This document shows, piece by piece, positions 41,581 through 53,169 of a stretch of 64,000 nt of DNA. The stretch is from JAEUMD01 sp050250815. GTDB lineage: Bacteria; Pseudomonadota; Alphaproteobacteria; Rhizobiales; Hyphomicrobiaceae. The first letter of the stretch is position 1. Each line of letters starts with the position of its first letter. The stretch spans positions 32,239 through 96,238 of the forward strand of contig JBFWNY010000012.1 of the NCBI GenBank assembly GCA_050250815.1. Reading direction: 5' to 3'. Both the position numbers and the translations under genes were made by a program. The notes under the pieces were generated by a model. It made no database searches. It saw only the letters and a program-made list of their open reading frames with translations, and was not told the DNA's origin.

Positions 41581-43383
41581 TCAGCCGCCTATCGCCGCCA
41601 CGAGCGTTCGCCGTGCCGCCGACCACCCGGCCGTGCTGCCTTCCTTGAATGTTGTCTCGGCTTCCTGCGACTGCGCCGGCGAGCGCTGCGTTACATAGTG
41701 GTTGCCGAGCACCAGCACGTCCATGCCCGTGCGCAGGTAGCAGGAAATGGCCTCCTCGGGCCGCGCCACGATCGGCTCGTGCCGGTTGAAGCTCGTATTG
41801 ATGAGCACCGGAACACCCGTGATGTCGCCGAACGCCTTGATGAGATCGTAGTAGCGCTCGTTGGCGGCGCGCGACACGGTCTGAATGCGGCCGGTACCGT
41901 CGACGTGCACGGCCGACGGGATTGTGGCGATGTGATCGGCACGCACGCGCGGCGCCATCGTCATGAAGGGATCGGGCTGCGACAGCTCGAAGAACTCCGC
42001 CGCCCGTTCCTCCAGCACCGCGGGAGCGAACGGCCTGAAGCTTTCGCGATGCTTGATCTTGGAATTGATGATCTGGCGCATGTTGGGCCGCCGCGGGTCG
42101 GCGAGAATGGAGCGGTTACCCAACGCCCGCGGTCCCATCTCGAAGCGGTCCTGGAACCAGCCCACCACCTTGCCTTCGCTGATATCGCGCGCGACCCGCC
42201 GTATGAGTTCGCCTGTCTCGATGCGCTCAGAGCCTAGACCCACTGCGGCCAGGGCCTGCTCGATCTCCTGGTCGGAATAGCGAAGTCCATAAAAGGGATG
42301 AATGAGCTCCATGCGGCGCGGACGGGCGAGCGTCTGGTGCTCGTGCCACAGCGTGCTCCCCAGCGGCGCTCCCGTGTCGGATGCGCAGGGCGGGACCCAG
42401 ACCCGATCATAGCCGCTCTCACCCAGCACCCGCGCATTGGCGACGCAGTTGAGCGCAACACCGCCCGAAAGGATCAGATTGCGCGAGGGAAAGCGCTTCC
42501 TCAATGCGCGCGCCATGTGCAGCACGGCCTCTTCCGTCACCACCTGCAGGGCGCGCGCAACGGCGCGGTGACGATCCTCCAGCGGCTCGCCTCGTTTGCG
42601 TGGCGGCCCGAACGTCTCGATGAACTTGCGCTTCAACGGCTTCAGCTCGCCGTACCGTGGATAGTCGAAGTAAGACATGTCCACCTGGTAGCCACCGTCG
42701 GGCAGCAGACCGATCACCGAGCGGAAGCGATCAACGACGCTGTCGTCGCCGTAGGCGGCGAGCGCCATCACCTTGCCCTCGTCCGAAAAGCCGGCGAAGC
42801 CCAGGTACTCGGTCACGAACATGTAGACGATGCCGAGCGAGTTGAAGAACCCCGTGTGCCACTGGCGTTCAAGACCGTGCGGACCGCCGGTGTATACGCT
42901 GGAGGCGGCGTCGTCGCCGAAGCCGTCCATGACCAGAACGGTTGCCTCTTCAAACGGCGAGACGAAGAAGACGGCCGCGTGCGCGTCATGGTGCCCGACG
43001 TTGACGATCGGCGGCAGCACCGCGGTGCGTGAGAGACGCTTCAGCCGCCGTCGAATATAGGAGTTGAGCAGCACGATCTCGTTGCGCTGCGGCGTGTGCG
43101 AGGACTCCAGTACGAGCAACAGGCTGCCGGGTAGCCCGCGCAGGATGGCAGTGGCGAAGCTGCGCCGCAGCCGTGCGATGTTCCAAGGTGTCGTGATGAC
43201 ATCGATATCGCCGAGACCGCCCAGATCATGGCCCAGCGCGGCCTGCAGCGCGTTCGTCGGGAATGCGCGCGTGCGCTTCTCCCGGTTGAGGCGTTCTTCC
43301 TCGAGAACCAGCGCCGGCACGCCGTCTTCGAGCAGCGCGATGCCGCTATCGTGAGTGGCCCCGACGAGGCCCAGGATTCGCAT
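41581..43383 (-). CDS. Carbamoyltransferase (NodU/CmcH family), orphan
   Basis: 600-aa enzyme starting MRILGLVGATHDSG. The N-terminal Kae1-like domain has the metal-binding GHHDAHAAVFF; the C-terminal YrdC-like domain has MGPRALGNRSILADPR, typical of carbamoyltransferases that move carbamoyl phosphate via carbamoyladenylate to hydroxyls of antibiotics, Nod factors or sugars. No acceptor-synthesis genes (nod, antibiotic or O-antigen) are in this window, so the acceptor is unknown. It is followed by yqhA (convergent) and lies 113 bases after secA. Confidence 0.9.
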   Translation of the reverse strand: MRILGLVGATHDSGIALLEDGVPALVLEEERLNREKRTRAFPTNALQAALGHDLGGLGDIDVITTPWNIARLRRSFATAILRGLPGSLLLVLESSHTPQRNEIVLLNSYIRRRLKRLSRTAVLPPIVNVGHHDAHAAVFFVSPFEEATVLVMDGFGDDAASSVYTGGPHGLERQWHTGFFNSLGIVYMFVTEYLGFAGFSDEGKVMALAAYGDDSVVDRFRSVIGLLPDGGYQVDMSYFDYPRYGELKPLKRKFIETFGPPRKRGEPLEDRHRAVARALQVVTEEAVLHMARALRKRFPSRNLILSGGVALNCVANARVLGESGYDRVWVPPCASDTGAPLGSTLWHEHQTLARPRRMELIHPFYGLRYSDQEIEQALAAVGLGSERIETGELIRRVARDISEGKVVGWFQDRFEMGPRALGNRSILADPRRPNMRQIINSKIKHRESFRPFAPAVLEERAAEFFELSQPDPFMTMAPRVRADHIATIPSAVHVDGTGRIQTVSRAANERYYDLIKAFGDITGVPVLINTSFNRHEPIVARPEEAISCYLRTGMDVLVLGNHYVTQRSPAQSQEAETTFKEGSTAGWSAARRTLVAAIGG

Positions 43384-43496
43384 TCCGGAAAGTCCCTGCT
43401 CGCCGAGCCTACTCCGCGCTCCGCTCCTCCTGCCGCATTTGAGCCGCCTCGCGCCGCGATGGTGCTTCGAACGCTTCCATCTCGGACGATCCGGCT

Positions 43497-46439
<2,943 letters not shown>

Positions 46440-46633
46440 GGACGAATTCCTCAAAGTCTGGTGGCAGTCGCACAGCGAGCCGCCTCGATGCGACACTTGC
46501 GGACGGGAAATTGGGGGTGGACCGGCCGGCTCACCACCGCCGAGACGGCACGAGCCAGCGGACACGCCCCCACGCGCGCACCTCGCGGCAGACGCGAAAC
46601 GCGCGGAAAAACGTCTCCGACGGCTCGGCCCGA

Positions 46634-46663
46634 GACATAAGGATCGGGTACCCCGCTTGTCAA
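46634..46663 (-). promoter_or_regulatory. Candidate sigma-70 promoter of secA
   Basis: On the minus strand a perfect TTGACA (complement of 46658-46663) is followed after 18 bases by TATGTC (46634-46639). The predicted leader to secA is about 190 nt. The -10 is weak. Confidence 0.42.
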
Positions 46664-46679
46664 TGTGACCGACCCGGTA

Positions 46680-46718
46680 GCCACCGGAGGCGTGATTTTG
46701 GCCACTGGAGGCATGATC
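46680..46718. repeat. Tandem imperfect direct repeat upstream of the secA promoter
   Basis: GCCACCGGAGGCGTGATT (46680-46697) and GCCACTGGAGGCATGATC (46701-46718), 15 of 18 bases identical, with a 21-bp period, two helical turns. It lies just upstream of the secA promoter candidate. Confidence 0.6.
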
Positions 46719-46964
46719 CAACAGCATGCGGAGCAAATTGCGTGCCCCGGCGGAACCGGCCTTCACGGGTCCCAGAGATACCTCTGCTCGGCCTTGGCCT
46801 CTCGAAAACTTAACTTGGCAGCTTGACCGCCGGCGTCTATCGATCTCGCCCGGAAACCCGCACCCGGTCACGTCAATTGACGCCGGGCGGCGGTGGCGCG
46901 TCGAAAGCCTGATTCTCCCCCGAACCGCGGGCCGCGCGGGACAACAGCCAAGGTGGACCCATCC

Positions 46965-47939
46965 GTGAGAACTGACCTGAAATCGCTTGCCCGAAGCCTT
47001 GCTGCGCTTGGTGTCGCCGCGTGCCTAACCGCCGGCCCGGCGTGGGCCGAGGACAAGGTCGTCGCGACCCTCGACGGCAAGTCGATCATGGAATCCGATC
47101 TCAAGCTCGCCGAAGACGAGATCGGCCGCGACCTGGGCAACCTGCCGGATGGTACGAAACGGCGGGTGCTCGTCGAATTTCTGATCGAGAACAACCTGTT
47201 CGCGCAGGCGGCCGAAGGCGCCAACCTCGGCCAGGGCGAAGCGTTCGACAACCGCATGAAGTACTGGCGCAGCCGGGCCCTTCGCGACGCCTATTTCGAG
47301 AAGCAGATCAATCACTCCGTCTCGGAAGCTGCCGCCAAGACTTTCTACGACGATCAGGTGAAGGCGCTGAAGCCGCGCGAGGAGGTGCAGGCGCGTCACA
47401 TCCTCGTCGAGACCGAGGACGAGGCGAAGGCGCTGAAGGCCAAGATCGAGGGCGGGGCGGACTTTGCGGCGCTCGCCAAGGAGGCGTCGAAGGACCCCGG
47501 CACGAAGGACGACGGTGGCATGCTCGGCTATTTCACCACCGGCCAGATGGTGCCGGCCTTCGAGCAGGCGGCCTTCGCGCTGCAGAAGGGCCAGGTCTCC
47601 AACCCGGTCAAGAGCCAGTTCGGCTGGCACCTGATCAAACTCGAGGATCGCCGGCAGAAGCCGCCGCCGACGTTCGATGAGGTCAAGGACCGCATCCTTG
47701 CCTCCATGCTGCACCAGCGCGCGCAAGCCGTTGCTGCTCAACTCCGCGCTGGCGCCAAGATCGAGTACATCGACCCGGAGATCAAAAAGGAGGTCGAGGA
47801 GCAGCAGAATGCGGACGCTGCCCAGCGCCAGCAGATCGAGGCGATGATCAAGAAGCAACTTGAGGCGAAGGAAAAGGCCGAAGGCGAGAAGACCGACGGT
47901 GCCAAACCCGCCGAAGCAAAGCCCGACGAGAAGAAGTAG
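46965..47939 (+). CDS. Exported parvulin-type peptidyl-prolyl isomerase
   Basis: 324-aa protein started at GTG 46965, with AAGGTGG eight bases upstream and a good signal peptide (SLARSLAALGVAACLTAGPAWAE). A SurA_N-like helical region is followed by the parvulin domain (about residues 135-230): QARHILVETEDEAKALK, SKDPGTKDDGGMLGYFTTGQM and VKSQFGWHLIKLED. The C-terminal about 70 residues are Lys/Glu/Ala-rich. It folds outer-membrane or periplasmic proteins. The promoter region is shared with secA, fitting a secretion role. Confidence 0.93.
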   Translation: MRTDLKSLARSLAALGVAACLTAGPAWAEDKVVATLDGKSIMESDLKLAEDEIGRDLGNLPDGTKRRVLVEFLIENNLFAQAAEGANLGQGEAFDNRMKYWRSRALRDAYFEKQINHSVSEAAAKTFYDDQVKALKPREEVQARHILVETEDEAKALKAKIEGGADFAALAKEASKDPGTKDDGGMLGYFTTGQMVPAFEQAAFALQKGQVSNPVKSQFGWHLIKLEDRRQKPPPTFDEVKDRILASMLHQRAQAVAAQLRAGAKIEYIDPEIKKEVEEQQNADAAQRQQIEAMIKKQLEAKEKAEGEKTDGAKPAEAKPDEKK

Positions 47940-47975
47940 ACGACCGCGCTGCCTGCCGCACAAGCCACGACGTTT

Positions 47976-48011
47976 CGGGCCGCTTGCCAAAGGCGGCCCG
48001 ATCTGTTTCGG
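47976..48011 (+). terminator. Terminator-like hairpin after the PPIase gene
   Basis: 8-bp G+C stem (47976-47983 with 47993-48000), 9-base loop, then ATCTGTTTCGG. It lies 37 bases after the stop and before argJ. The T-tract is short. Confidence 0.5.
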
Positions 48012-48048
48012 CTAGCCGCCTCGTCCAACTGACGTGGACTTCGAATTC

Positions 48049-49296
48049 ATGGGCAAGATCACTACCGTCTCCCCGTTCGTCCCGGCGAAGCTCACCAAGC
48101 TGCCGCCGATCGACGGCGTGCGCTTTGCAACGGCCGAGGCCGGCATCCGCTACCAGGGCCGCACCGACGTCATGGTGGCGGTGATGGACGGGGGCACGGT
48201 CGCCGCGGGCGTGCTGACGCAATCCAAGACCTGCTCGGCCCCGGTGCTGAGCTGCCGGGAAAGCCTGAAGACCGGCAAGGCGCGTATCCTGGTCGTCAAC
48301 TCCGGCAATGCCAACGCCTTCACCGGCATGAAGGGGCGCGAGGCGGTCTCCACGACGATCGCCGCCGCTGCAGCGGCAGCGCAATGCAAGCCCTCCGAGG
48401 TCTACGTCTCATCCACTGGCGTGATCGGGGAGCCCCTGGATGCCGGCAAGTTCAGCCATCTGCTCGACGGTCTCGTGCGCAAGGCAAAGGCAAATGGCTT
48501 CGAGGCCGCCGCACGCGCGATCATGACCACCGACACCTACCCCAAGGTTGCAACCCGCAAGGTCTTGCTCGACGGCGTCACGGTCACGATCAACGGCATT
48601 ACCAAAGGCGCCGGCATGATCGCACCCGACATGGCGACGATGCTTTGTTACATTTTCACCGATGCCGCCATCTCGCAGAAGCTGCTGCAGGGACTGCTGT
48701 CCCAGCACGTGGAGACAACCTTCAACTGCATGACGGTCGATGGCGATACGTCGACGAGCGACACCTGCCTCGTCTTCGCCACCGGCAAGGCGGCTGATCG
48801 CGGCCAGGAACCCATCACGAAGAAGTCTGACAAGCGGCTGGCGGCATTCGGCGCTGCACTGCACGACCTCATGCGCGATCTCGCCATCCAGATCGCCAAG
48901 GACGGCGAGGGGCTCTCGAAGTTCGTGACGTTCGAGATCGCGGGCGCGGAAGATTTCAGGGCGGCACGGACGATAGCGCGGGCCTGCGCCAACTCCCCCA
49001 TTCTCAAAGCTGCTATTGCCGGCCAGGACCCCAACTGGGGGCGCGTAGTCATGGCGGTGGGCAAATCTGGCGAAGCAGCCGACCGCGACAAGCTCACCAT
49101 CTGGTTCGGACCCCATTGCGTGGCACGGGATGGCGAGCGCGCGCCCGAATACGACGAGAAGACGGTCGCCAAATACATGCAGAACCGCGAAATCGTGATC
49201 CGTGCCGACGTCGGCGTGGGCAAGGGATCGGCGACGGTATGGACGTGCGACCTTACCCACGACTACGTTTCAATCAACGCGGACTATCGCAGTTGA
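48049..49296 (+). CDS. argJ: Bifunctional glutamate N-acetyltransferase/amino-acid acetyltransferase
   Basis: 415-aa Ntn-hydrolase-type enzyme that transfers acetyl from N-acetylornithine to glutamate in the cyclic arginine pathway. It self-cleaves at the Thr of KGAGMIAPDMATMLCY (cleavage before ATM), giving alpha and beta chains. LVVNSGNANAFTG and GVAS-like substrate loops are present. ATG at 48049 is chosen; an in-frame GTG at 48034 is an alternative. Preceded by the PPIase terminator. Confidence 0.95.
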   Translation: MGKITTVSPFVPAKLTKLPPIDGVRFATAEAGIRYQGRTDVMVAVMDGGTVAAGVLTQSKTCSAPVLSCRESLKTGKARILVVNSGNANAFTGMKGREAVSTTIAAAAAAAQCKPSEVYVSSTGVIGEPLDAGKFSHLLDGLVRKAKANGFEAAARAIMTTDTYPKVATRKVLLDGVTVTINGITKGAGMIAPDMATMLCYIFTDAAISQKLLQGLLSQHVETTFNCMTVDGDTSTSDTCLVFATGKAADRGQEPITKKSDKRLAAFGAALHDLMRDLAIQIAKDGEGLSKFVTFEIAGAEDFRAARTIARACANSPILKAAIAGQDPNWGRVVMAVGKSGEAADRDKLTIWFGPHCVARDGERAPEYDEKTVAKYMQNREIVIRADVGVGKGSATVWTCDLTHDYVSINADYRS

Positions 49297-49403
49297 AGAC
49301 TTGCCGATGTTGAACGCCCGCCTTCGACCCACTTCGGCGCGCATTCGGACCCGCTCAGCGCCCGGTACAAGCGCCGCGACCCGACCGCAAGGGAGCATTC
49401 CAG

Positions 49404-50063
49404 ATGGACCAGGAGTTCTGGCATCGACGCTGGCGCAAGGGCGAGATCGGCTTCCACCGGGACAGCGTGCACCCCAAGCTCGTCACGTTCTGGTCGCGTC
49501 TCACCATTCCCTCAAACGCGCGCGTCTTCGTTCCGCTCTGCGGCAAGTCGCTCGACATGATCTGGCTCGCCGAGCAGGGGCATAGCATCATAGGCGTCGA
49601 ACTGTCGGAGCAGGCCATCGGCGAATTCTTCGCTTCGACGCGCTACGACACCATCGCCTACGAGCGCCGCGACGGCTTCTCCATCCACCGGGCCGGACCC
49701 TACGAACTGTGGTGCGGCGACATCTTCGGCCTGCCCGCCGACGTGCTCGAAAGCATCGGCGCTGTCTACGACCGCGCAAGCCTGGTGGCCTTTCCCTCCG
49801 ACATGCGGCCAAGATATGCCCGCTTCATGCACGACCGCATCCCTTCCGGCACGCCGACGTTGCTCATATCGCTTGCCTTCGATCAGAACGAGATGGCGGG
49901 TCCGCCCTTCGCCGTGCCCGAAGGTGAGATCGGCACGCTCTACGGCGACGCATTCGACATCGAGATCGTCGAGCGCGAGGACTCGCTGGCCGGCGACCCG
50001 GGGCTTGCCAAGCGCGGGCTCACCCACCTCGTCGAGACCGTGAGCCTGCTCACGCGGCGCTAA
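49404..50063 (+). CDS. tpm: Thiopurine S-methyltransferase
   Basis: 219-aa SAM-dependent enzyme of the TPMT family, with the start MDQEFWHRRWRKGEIGFH and the SAM-binding PLCGKSLDMIWLAEQGH. Bacterial members methylate selenium, tellurium or thiol compounds. The next gene begins one base after its stop (TAAGATG), so the two are translationally coupled. Confidence 0.93.
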   Translation: MDQEFWHRRWRKGEIGFHRDSVHPKLVTFWSRLTIPSNARVFVPLCGKSLDMIWLAEQGHSIIGVELSEQAIGEFFASTRYDTIAYERRDGFSIHRAGPYELWCGDIFGLPADVLESIGAVYDRASLVAFPSDMRPRYARFMHDRIPSGTPTLLISLAFDQNEMAGPPFAVPEGEIGTLYGDAFDIEIVEREDSLAGDPGLAKRGLTHLVETVSLLTRR

Positions 50064-50064
50064 G

Positions 50065-50496
50065 ATGCAGGACCGGAAATCGCGCATCATGACTACCGCC
50101 GTCCGCATCGTCGTCGCCGTCGCGTTGATCGACGATGCCAATCGCGTGCTCATCTCCAAGCGCCCTGAAGGCAAGCAGCTCGCAGGCTTGTGGGAATTTC
50201 CCGGCGGCAAGCTCGATCCGGGCGAGAGCCCCGAGGATGCGCTCGTTCGCGAATTGAAGGAGGAACTCGATATCGAGCTGTGCCGCGCCTGCCTCGCACC
50301 ACTGACCTTTGCGAGCCACGCCTACGACGACTTCCATCTCCTGATGCCGCTTTACATTTGCCGCACCTGGGAAGGCGAGATCGCGCCGCAGGAGGGCCAG
50401 GAGATTGCATGGGTGCGTGTGAACCGGCTCCAGCATTATCCGATGCCGCCCGCCGATGAACCGCTGATTCCAGCACTGCGGGACCTTCTGATCTGA
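50065..50496 (+). CDS. mutT: Nudix hydrolase, (deoxy)nucleoside triphosphate pyrophosphohydrolase (MutT-like)
   Basis: 143-aa protein with the Nudix box GGKLDPGESPEDALVRELKEEL and the preceding RPEGKQLAGLWEFPGG typical of 8-oxo-dGTP diphosphatases. It cleans oxidised nucleotides. ATG at 50065 directly follows the tpm stop; an in-frame ATG at 50089 (MTTAVRIVV) is the alternative start. Confidence 0.92.
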   Translation: MQDRKSRIMTTAVRIVVAVALIDDANRVLISKRPEGKQLAGLWEFPGGKLDPGESPEDALVRELKEELDIELCRACLAPLTFASHAYDDFHLLMPLYICRTWEGEIAPQEGQEIAWVRVNRLQHYPMPPADEPLIPALRDLLI

Positions 50497-50681
50497 TTGC
50501 TCACAGCCCGCCGTGCTCCATACAAGGGTTGCGCGCGGCCAAGGATGTCCCAATTATTCGTGAGGACGCGCTGCAGGCGCTTGCCGCCCGAATTGCTATC
50601 GCAGTGGCGGCTCGGCGTGACGGTCGCATCCCGACGACTCTCGCAGTCAGACCCTCAGGCCAAGAGCAAAGGAGACATGCC

Positions 50682-50864
50682 ATGCTCGCAACCGAGATTC
50701 AGGAGCACGCTCGCAAGCTGTTGGAAGCCCACGGCGACAAGGCCGTGGCAGAAGCCGCCCACAAAGCTCAATCCCTCGCGGAGAGCGGCAATACGGCTGA
50801 GGCCGACGTCTGGCGGCGGATCGAGAAGGCGATGCTGCAAATGCGCGGACCGCGCTCGACCTGA
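50682..50864 (+). CDS. Small helical protein, conserved-looking
   Basis: 60-aa protein starting MLATEIQEHARKLLEAHGD with AAGGAG eight bases upstream. It is entirely helical: EHARKLLE, AVAEAAHKAQSLAESGN and DVWRRIEKAML form two antiparallel helices. Proteins of this shape are frequent in alphaproteobacteria and have no known role. It follows mutT by 185 bases and converges with the methyltransferase gene. Confidence 0.72.
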   Translation: MLATEIQEHARKLLEAHGDKAVAEAAHKAQSLAESGNTAEADVWRRIEKAMLQMRGPRST

Positions 50865-50889
50865 CCGTCGCACAGCGACACGCGGTTCC

Positions 50890-51834
50890 TCATTCCACCG
50901 GTTTGGCCTTGCCGGGCCCTGGCCCTCCGGGACTGTCGCCTGCCGGGTGCTCCCGTGTGCCCAGGGCATCGGCCAGTCGCATCGCCGCCGATCCCGGCCG
51001 CAGAGGCCTCTGCTGACCAGGGTCTGGCGCCCACGCCGTGACGGTCAAGATCTCGAAGGTCGCCAGCACCCGGCCATCGGCACGGGAATGCTGGCGCTCA
51101 TAGAGGTCGCACGCCCGTGCCAGCACATCGCGGCGCACGGGCCGGCGTGAGCGGCTGGTCAGCATGTTGCTCGCGCCCATGGCCTTGATGTCCCGCATCA
51201 GGGCCAGCGGCGAGGCATATGCCACGCTGATGCGCTCGGCATCGACCACGGGAAGGGCAAAGCCGGCGCGTTGCAGTAGGCCGCCCAAAGTGCGGACGTC
51301 GATGCTGGGGGCAACACGCGGCGAAGCACCGCCCGTGATCTCCTCCTCCGCACGCAGCCAAGCATCGGCGAGGCCGGCGAGCGTCTCCCCGCCGAGCAAG
51401 GCCGCCAGCAGCAGGCCATCGGGACGCAGCGCGCGTCTGATCTGCACGAGGCTTCCGGGCAGATCGTTGACGAGGTGCAGCGCGAGCCCGGAGACGGCGA
51501 GATCGAGCGAGGCGTCGGCGAACGGCAGAAATTCCTCGTCTGCGACCACAGTCGGCCCGTCACAGCAGCGCGCGAGCGGCCAAACGCTCTCCATGTCGAT
51601 CATCGTGCCCACGTTGGGCTCGCGACGCAGGCGACGGCTCAGAATGCCGTGATGGGCACCCAGATTGAGGCACGTGACGAAATCACGCTTGATCAGCGAC
51701 AGGCGCTCAGCGAAATCGTTTGCGACGCGATCAAGCAGGAAATCCGCCGTCTCCGCCGCCGTCGCGACGCGGGCGCGGCGCATCGCGAGCAACCCACGAT
51801 CGAAAATGCGGTCGCTTGAGCCGGACACGCTCAC
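50890..51834 (-). CDS. SAM-dependent methyltransferase (BioC/NDUFAF5-like)
   Basis: 314-aa class I methyltransferase. The SAM motif region is CLNLGAHHGILSRRL and the post-motif is FADASLDLAVSGLALHLVNDLP. The opening RIFDRGLLAMRRARVA and overall layout match the complex I assembly factor NDUFAF5 group, which is related to BioC. In alphaproteobacteria it is often next to comF and grxC, as here. It is not needed as BioC, because BioZ supplies pimelate. A role in complex I maturation is inferred from the family. Confidence 0.87.
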   Translation of the reverse strand: MSVSGSSDRIFDRGLLAMRRARVATAAETADFLLDRVANDFAERLSLIKRDFVTCLNLGAHHGILSRRLRREPNVGTMIDMESVWPLARCCDGPTVVADEEFLPFADASLDLAVSGLALHLVNDLPGSLVQIRRALRPDGLLLAALLGGETLAGLADAWLRAEEEITGGASPRVAPSIDVRTLGGLLQRAGFALPVVDAERISVAYASPLALMRDIKAMGASNMLTSRSRRPVRRDVLARACDLYERQHSRADGRVLATFEILTVTAWAPDPGQQRPLRPGSAAMRLADALGTREHPAGDSPGGPGPGKAKPVE

Positions 51835-51923
51835 GTCATTCTCCTACGATGCGCCGGGTGTTGCGCTCGCCGGGCGATCGCCCGAAGATGGCGGACCGGA
51901 GCACGTGCCGAGGCCCGAATGCG

Positions 51924-52742
51924 ATGAGCGGACCAGCCAGTGATCTGACGGGCGAGCAAAGCCCCCGCGCACCGTCCTTGGTACGATCCGCGGCGACACG
52001 ATGGCGGCAGACGGCAGGACGCATCATGGATCTCATGATGCCGCCGCTGTGCCTCGCCTGCCGCGTTCCGTTGGCCACTCACGCTACGATCTGCCCCGCT
52101 TGCTGGTCGAAGATCGACTTCATCAGGCCGCCCCTGTGTGATCGCCTCGGCCTGCCGCTGCCCTACGATGCTGGCGCGGGCGCCGTGTCCGCGGCCGCCG
52201 CGGCGCACCCGCCAGTCTATGGCCGCGCCCGCGCCGTCGCCCGCTACGACGGTGTCATGCGCCAGATGATCCACGACCTCAAGTTCCACGACCGGCATGA
52301 TGCAGTCGAGCTGCTCGCCCGGTGGATGCAGGAGGCGGGCGGCGAACTCCTGGAGACCGCCGACGTTCTCGTGCCGGTGCCCCTGCACCGGCTCAAGCTG
52401 CTCCAACGCCGGTTCAACCAGGCTGCCGTCCTGACCGTGGAGCTGTCGCGCAGCGCCGGCCGTCCCGCCGCGCCTCTGGCGCTCGTCCGCGCCCGCGCGA
52501 CGCAGCGGCAGCTCGGCCTCACACGCGACCAGCGGCAGTCCAATGTCGCGGGAGCTTTTGAGGTACCGAGGCGCCGTCAGCCGGAGATCGCCGGGCGGCG
52601 GGTCCTGCTCGTCGACGACGTCATCACGACGGGCGCAACCGTTTCGGCCGCGGCACGCAAACTGCTGGACGCCGGAGCGGTATCCGTTGACGTCCTGGCG
52701 CTCGCTCTCGTGGCTGACACGTCCGGTACGCTCATCGCCTGA
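51924..52742 (+). CDS. ComF family phosphoribosyltransferase-like protein
   Basis: 272-aa protein, start at MSGPASD chosen from several in-frame ATGs (51849, 51888, 51924) and uncertain. It has an N-terminal zinc-finger (CLAC..CPAC) and a type I phosphoribosyltransferase domain with the PRPP motif RVLLVDDVITTGAT. ComF is linked to DNA uptake in competent bacteria, but in alphaproteobacteria its role is unknown. Divergent from the methyltransferase gene. Confidence 0.9.
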   Translation: MSGPASDLTGEQSPRAPSLVRSAATRWRQTAGRIMDLMMPPLCLACRVPLATHATICPACWSKIDFIRPPLCDRLGLPLPYDAGAGAVSAAAAAHPPVYGRARAVARYDGVMRQMIHDLKFHDRHDAVELLARWMQEAGGELLETADVLVPVPLHRLKLLQRRFNQAAVLTVELSRSAGRPAAPLALVRARATQRQLGLTRDQRQSNVAGAFEVPRRRQPEIAGRRVLLVDDVITTGATVSAAARKLLDAGAVSVDVLALALVADTSGTLIA

Positions 52743-52864
52743 CGTCCGCCTTCGGCAGGCTCCGAACCGACGAGTTGGGACCTGTGGTCGCCCGGAGCTT
52801 TGCGGAGCGCGCGAAACCAACTACCTTATCACATGACGGTGTCGGTCTTGGAGGGGAAGATCGC

Positions 52865-53119
52865 ATGGCCAAGGTGACGATCTATACGACGATGCTCTGC
52901 CCGTACTGCCATATGGCGAAGGACCTCCTTCGATCGAAGGGCGTCAGCTACGACGAAATCGACGTCAATTCGCGTGCGGGGCTGCGCGAGGAGATGCGGC
53001 AGCGTGCGGGACGCAATACGGTGCCGCAGATCTGGATCGGCGAGCGCCATGTCGGCGGCTGCGACGATCTCTATGCGCTGGACCGTGCCGGCAAGCTCGA
53101 TTCGCTGCTGGCGGCGTAG
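52865..53119 (+). CDS. grxC: Glutaredoxin 3
   Basis: 84-aa dithiol glutaredoxin with the active site C12-P-Y-C15 and the GSH-binding TVPQIWIG and GGCDDL motifs. GGAGGGG precedes the ATG. It reduces disulfides with glutathione. A 3' neighbour is the Nit-type amidase, a known functional pair in handling thiol metabolites. Confidence 0.95.
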   Translation: MAKVTIYTTMLCPYCHMAKDLLRSKGVSYDEIDVNSRAGLREEMRQRAGRNTVPQIWIGERHVGGCDDLYALDRAGKLDSLLAA

Positions 53120-53169
53120 ACCGTTTCGCCGTCACCCGGCCTGACCCGGAACTATGAGGAGTAGCCGCG

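Larger units (their letters stand above)
46440..46964. other. Divergent intergenic region between secA and the PPIase gene
   Basis: 525 bases without a supported gene. It contains a candidate secA promoter (minus, 46634-46663) and an 18-bp imperfect direct repeat in tandem at 46680-46718. The open frames crossing it are Arg/Pro/Ser-rich shadows without ribosome binding sites. Confidence 0.6.
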
